The notes under the pieces: generated by a model
The model's database searches: none
The model's input: the letters and a program-made list of their open reading frames with translations, nothing else
Told to the model about the DNA's origin: nothing
Origin: Spirochaetaceae bacterium
Lineage (GTDB): Bacteria > Spirochaetota > Spirochaetia > SZUA-6 > Bin103
Assembly (NCBI GenBank): GCA_028820215.1
Contig: JAPPKD010000367.1
Span: forward strand, 1-64,000
Length of the DNA: 64,000 nt
Direction of reading: 5' to 3'
Translations under genes and position numbers: made by a program
Shown here: positions 60,910 to 64,000 of the stretch, piece after piece
Layout: each line of letters opens with the position of its first letter
How positions within the stretch are numbered: position 1 is the first letter of the stretch

Positions 60910-61323
60910 GTGGCCGCGGCGCTGCTCTCCATCGTGGTGTCCGTGGTGATCTTCCTGCAGTTCCTGGACCTGGCCGCCACCGGCGTCGAGCTGAGGACCG
61001 GCGCGCGCGCACTGTTCGCGTCGGTGGCGATCTACCTGTTGGGGCTCGGCGAGCTGATCGCCGCCCTCACCATCTGGTTCGCGTACGCCCGGGCGGCGCG
61101 GGAAGGCCGGCTGCGCGCCACCGTGCTCAGGGTCACGCTCTGGGAGGGACTGGCCGCCCTCGCCTACCTGCCGGCCCGGCTGCTGGTCTATCTCCCCGTG
61201 GCACGCTCTCTCGGCGACCGCTTCATCGACGCGTTCCGGCTCGTGGACCTGCTGCAGGGGCTCCTGGGCGTGATCCTGGTGGCGACCGCCATCGCGGTCC
61301 CCTGGCGCCGTCGGACGTACTGA
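60910..61323 (+). CDS. small membrane protein, four predicted helices
   Basis: A 137-residue hydrophobic protein from GTG 60910, with helices at about 1-25, 37-60, 72-95 and 110-131. Between them lie basic loops (RAAREGRLRATV), and it ends WRRRTY, suggesting a positive-inside topology. No family is recognised. It follows the sialidase-like gene by 70 bases on the same strand and ends one base before the convergent next gene. The RBS is weak, but the hydrophobic pattern and codon bias support coding. Confidence 0.6.
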   Translation: MAAALLSIVVSVVIFLQFLDLAATGVELRTGARALFASVAIYLLGLGELIAALTIWFAYARAAREGRLRATVLRVTLWEGLAALAYLPARLLVYLPVARSLGDRFIDAFRLVDLLQGLLGVILVATAIAVPWRRRTY

Positions 61324-61324
61324 A

Positions 61325-62506
61325 CTATCCGGCCGGCCGCCAGTGGACCAGGGCGCCGGCGTTGCGGTAGTTGCCGTACGCACTGAGGACCGAGCCGTCG
61401 CCCACCGAGACCGAGAACTGGTGGCCGCACGCCACGTGGTACCACTCTTCCGTGCCGAGGGCGGCGAAGTCGTCCACGACGTAGCGATGCTCCACGTCCC
61501 ACGTGACCCCGTGGTCGTGGCTGACGACGGCGTCGCAGCCGCGCCGGTAGGTGGCCAGGTCGCCGGCGCCGAAGTCAAGGCGGCGGATCACGGTTAGCAC
61601 CAGGTCGTCGTTAGGCAGCCGCAGCAGCGTGACGTGATGGCGGCCGGGGCCGAACACGAAGTCCAGCGGACTCCAGGTCGCGCCTTCGTCGTTGCTGATC
61701 GACACCGCGGTGCCCTCGAAGTTGTCGTAGTGCAGGGGGATGTACTGCGCCGGCATGTCGCTGCGCACGGCCGCGACGACGGACCCGTTGGCGGCGCGCA
61801 CCAGGGCTCCCTCGCCTACCCCGCGCTCCACCCGCTGGCCGTCGCACTCGTCGTACCACACCCACTCCTGCGGCCAGCTCACCGGCCCCCAGGTGCGGCC
61901 GCCGTCGCGGGACCAGCGGATGCAGCCGCAGCAGGGGTTCTGCGGCAGCGGTCCCTTGGACACCGTCTGCCCGGTCTCCGCCACCACCGTGGCGTTGCCG
62001 GCGGCGTCGCGGTCGATCAGGGCGTTGCCCTCGCAGTCCATCTGCGTGCCGTCGGGGGCCTCCGGCAGCCGGTCGCCCCGCTCCCAGGTGGCGCCGTGGT
62101 CGTGGCTGTAGTAGCGGAAGTTGCCCTCGTCCGACCAGCTCGACATGAAGCTGATGACGCCCGAGCCCAGGTTGGACAGCATCATCGGCCGGGTCGAGCA
62201 GCCGGGCACCTCGACGTATTCCCAGCTCGCACCCTGGTCGTCGCTCAGGCCGATCACGGTCTGGTTGGATTGGGCCAGCGTCATGGAGCCGGCCACGCCG
62301 GCCACCGCCCAGCCGCCTGAGTCCAGCACCGCAAGGCCCCACGGGAACACCGGACGGTCACCGTGCCACGGCAAAAACCGGAACGCCGCCGGGTGGCCGA
62401 TCTGGCCGCCTTCGCCGTCGTGCTGCATCACCCAGTGGTCGCGCCACGCCAAGTCCTCGCGTGAAGGCGTGGCCGGAAGCTGATCACTGCTCAGGGGTCG
62501 ATTCAT
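61325..62506 (-). CDS. sialidase-like BNR/Asp-box propeller protein, copy 3
   Basis: A 393-residue propeller with five Asp-boxes (SDDQGASW, SHDHGATW, SRDGGRTW, SNDEGATW, SHDHGVTW). Sialidase/GH33-like by repeat pattern; specificity is unknown. ATG 62506 has GAGGAGG seven bases upstream. There is no signal peptide by eye. It lies 88 bases downstream of the propeller gene that runs off the window end, on the same strand, and probably shares its transcript or control. Confidence 0.8.
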   Translation of the reverse strand: MNRPLSSDQLPATPSREDLAWRDHWVMQHDGEGGQIGHPAAFRFLPWHGDRPVFPWGLAVLDSGGWAVAGVAGSMTLAQSNQTVIGLSDDQGASWEYVEVPGCSTRPMMLSNLGSGVISFMSSWSDEGNFRYYSHDHGATWERGDRLPEAPDGTQMDCEGNALIDRDAAGNATVVAETGQTVSKGPLPQNPCCGCIRWSRDGGRTWGPVSWPQEWVWYDECDGQRVERGVGEGALVRAANGSVVAAVRSDMPAQYIPLHYDNFEGTAVSISNDEGATWSPLDFVFGPGRHHVTLLRLPNDDLVLTVIRRLDFGAGDLATYRRGCDAVVSHDHGVTWDVEHRYVVDDFAALGTEEWYHVACGHQFSVSVGDGSVLSAYGNYRNAGALVHWRPAG

Positions 62507-62594
62507 CGCCAATCCTCCTCGGGCACGGGCCGCTCGCGGAGGATTCTGTCTAATCGGCGCCGCGGGGGCAATCCGATACGCTCGGACGCCGCGA

Positions 62595-64000
62595 TCAGAA
62601 CCCTGCGCCCCCGCCCAAGCGGAACGAGTACAGCTCCGCGTCGCGCAGCAGGAAGCGGATGCGCCGGAAGCGGGGCGCTTCCGCCTCCCCTTCTCCCTCT
62701 CCCGCACCTGCCCCGCCGCGCAACTCCGCGCGCCCGTTCCAGCGCAGCACGTGCTCCACGGCGTCGCCGTGGAACGGGTCGCAGTCCTCTGCGGCGTAGC
62801 CTGTGATCACCGCGCCCGCCTCATCCAGGATCTCGGCCCGCAGGCTGCCGTGCCCGCGGCAGGCGGCGTTGACCGTCAGCGTGTCCCCCCACGAGAGCAA
62901 CGGCTGCGTCACCAGCACCCCCTCGCGCACCGGGTTGGCGCCGAGGGAGACGAAGCCGTCGCGCCGCAGGCGCGCCAGACCGAGGCCGTAGCCGACCGCG
63001 TCCCAGTCCCACACCTCGGGCACGTCGCGCCACGCCTCCGGGTGGTCGGACGCCTCGTTGCCGCCGGCGAACCACCAGTCGTGGTGGTTCTTCGAGCCGC
63101 CGTGATACACCCATAGCTCGTCGCCCATGACTACCGGCGGACTCGGCACCGTGACCATGAACTCGTTCCAGGTGCCGGGTGCGCCGCGCCGCAGCCACGG
63201 CCGGCCGGCGGCGACCCGATGCCATTCGCGTCCGTCCCTGCTGTGCACGAGCTGTACGTCCATGGTGTTGCTCACCATGTGGAACACGTTGAGGAAGCCC
63301 ACCCACTGGCCGCCCAGGCGCAGCGGCGTCATGCCGTAGAACGCGTCGTCGATGTTGTCGAGCGCGGGGTCGGGAGCCAGGATCGGGCGCGGCTCGCTCC
63401 AGCGCAGGAAGTCGTGGCTCTCGATCAGGAAGATACGGCGCCTGCCCTGCCGGGTGACGCTCCCCAGGGCCGCATCGAATCCCGGCTCGCCGCCCACGCC
63501 CGGGCGGCCGGGCGCCGGCGGTCGCAGGTAGCCGCGACCCGGTACCGACCGGTAGAAGGGATGGCGCGTGGCGGCGATGTGGGTCTGCGAATCGGGATCG
63601 AACGCGCTGATGGTGACGTCGCCCCGCTCCCGGCCCAGGCGGCCGAACACCGGTCCCTCGTCGCTGGGGGTGAGGTGGATGCCGTCCGCCGAGTAGGCGG
63701 CGTGCACGGTGAACCGCGACTCGTTCTCGGCGACCGGGACGATCCGGGTGTAGAGCGTCTTGAAGCGGCGTCGCGGGTCCCGTTCCAGCGGATCGTCGAC
63801 GATGAAGATGTCGTACACCGATCCGTAGTCCTCGGTGCCGAAGACGATGTTGGTGTCGTGACCGTCCTCGTGCTGGATGCCCATGGGCGGCTTGACCCAC
63901 TCGATGCCGTCCTCGGAGCGGGCGTAGAGCTGCCGCATGCGGGCGTTCTCCCAGCCGTGGGAGCCGCCGCCGCGGCTCCACAGGCGCTCCCGGTCCATCT
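62595..64000 (-). CDS. beta-propeller protein (GH43/GH32-superfamily-like), 5' end outside window
   Basis: The readable 467 residues have no proper N-terminus, so the gene starts beyond the window. Repeating blade-like segments (ARSEDGIEWVKP, YSADGIHLTP, SHDFLRWSEP, HSRDGREWHRV) suggest a five-bladed propeller of the GH32/43/68 superfamily. The segment near the C-terminus contains a low-complexity GAGEGEGEAEAP linker before a terminal beta strand set. No catalytic triad could be assigned. It is adjacent to and on the same strand as the third sialidase-like gene. Confidence 0.65.
   Translation of the reverse strand, partial: MDRERLWSRGGGSHGWENARMRQLYARSEDGIEWVKPPMGIQHEDGHDTNIVFGTEDYGSVYDIFIVDDPLERDPRRRFKTLYTRIVPVAENESRFTVHAAYSADGIHLTPSDEGPVFGRLGRERGDVTISAFDPDSQTHIAATRHPFYRSVPGRGYLRPPAPGRPGVGGEPGFDAALGSVTRQGRRRIFLIESHDFLRWSEPRPILAPDPALDNIDDAFYGMTPLRLGGQWVGFLNVFHMVSNTMDVQLVHSRDGREWHRVAAGRPWLRRGAPGTWNEFMVTVPSPPVVMGDELWVYHGGSKNHHDWWFAGGNEASDHPEAWRDVPEVWDWDAVGYGLGLARLRRDGFVSLGANPVREGVLVTQPLLSWGDTLTVNAACRGHGSLRAEILDEAGAVITGYAAEDCDPFHGDAVEHVLRWNGRAELRGGAGAGEGEGEAEAPRFRRIRFLLRDAELYSFRLGGGAGF

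Noticed and set aside
1..64000. tRNA, rRNA, riboswitch or insertion-sequence features
   Set aside because: None was found by eye. Short or divergent RNA elements could have been missed without a covariance search.

Overview
The window is high-GC bacterial DNA (about two thirds G+C by eye) with Shine-Dalgarno starts, many 1-4 base stop/start overlaps and almost no non-coding space. The gene content suits a heterotrophic glycan forager: LplB/YtcP-type sugar transporters with large solute-binding proteins, many glycoside hydrolases and beta-propellers, Gfo/Idh/MocA dehydrogenases and a galactonate-dehydratase-like enolase. I lean towards an uncultured high-GC spirochaete or a similar environmental lineage; nothing in the window proves this. 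I found no rRNA, tRNA, CRISPR array or insertion sequence.

Layout. (a) 1-1271: a frameshifted DUF4268 nuclease-like gene. (b) 1297-21282: glycan locus 1. It holds three GH32-like genes (one frameshifted), three large GH101/GH129-like paralogues with an internal EF-hand-like loop, a GH95 fucosidase-like gene with a rearranged catalytic motif, a GH110-like beta-helix protein, two sugar permeases and a solute-binding protein. A decayed Schlafen/AlbA-type gene is embedded in it. (c) 21391-27569: an accessory island with a decayed AAA/DUF4143 gene, an AT-richer PD-(D/E)XK nuclease, and an overlapping AAA+ ATPase/subtilisin-like protease pair, the best defence-system candidate here. (d) 27566-37532: DUF1801, an unrecognised 594-aa protein, a tightly overlapped series (2OG oxygenase, M14 peptidase, Eis-like acetyltransferase, FGGY kinase), then thrB-thrC. 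(e) 37600-39312: an exact-period triplication of a GNAT acetyltransferase gene. (f) 39425-48813: glycan locus 2, with solute-binding protein, intercistronic hairpin, two permeases, two tandem GH123_N/DUF6067-like enzymes and a divergent dehydrogenase. (g) 48827-64000: two small unknown genes, then locus 3. Locus 3 has an Opp/Dpp-type transporter split into separate pieces (binding protein, two ATPases, two permeases) interleaved with three sialidase-like propellers, a galactonate-dehydratase-like enzyme, a dehydrogenase, a small membrane protein and a propeller gene running off the end.

How the parts fit: three import systems are each surrounded by predicted glycosidases, so oligosaccharides are probably cleaved, imported and their sugars or sugar acids oxidised. 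If the weaker family calls hold, locus 1 (GH101/129, GH95, GH110) fits an animal-type O-glycan better than a plant polysaccharide. Single-base frameshifts in two otherwise well-preserved genes could be real decay or assembly errors; the Schlafen and DUF4143 genes carry deletions or several lesions and are genuinely broken.
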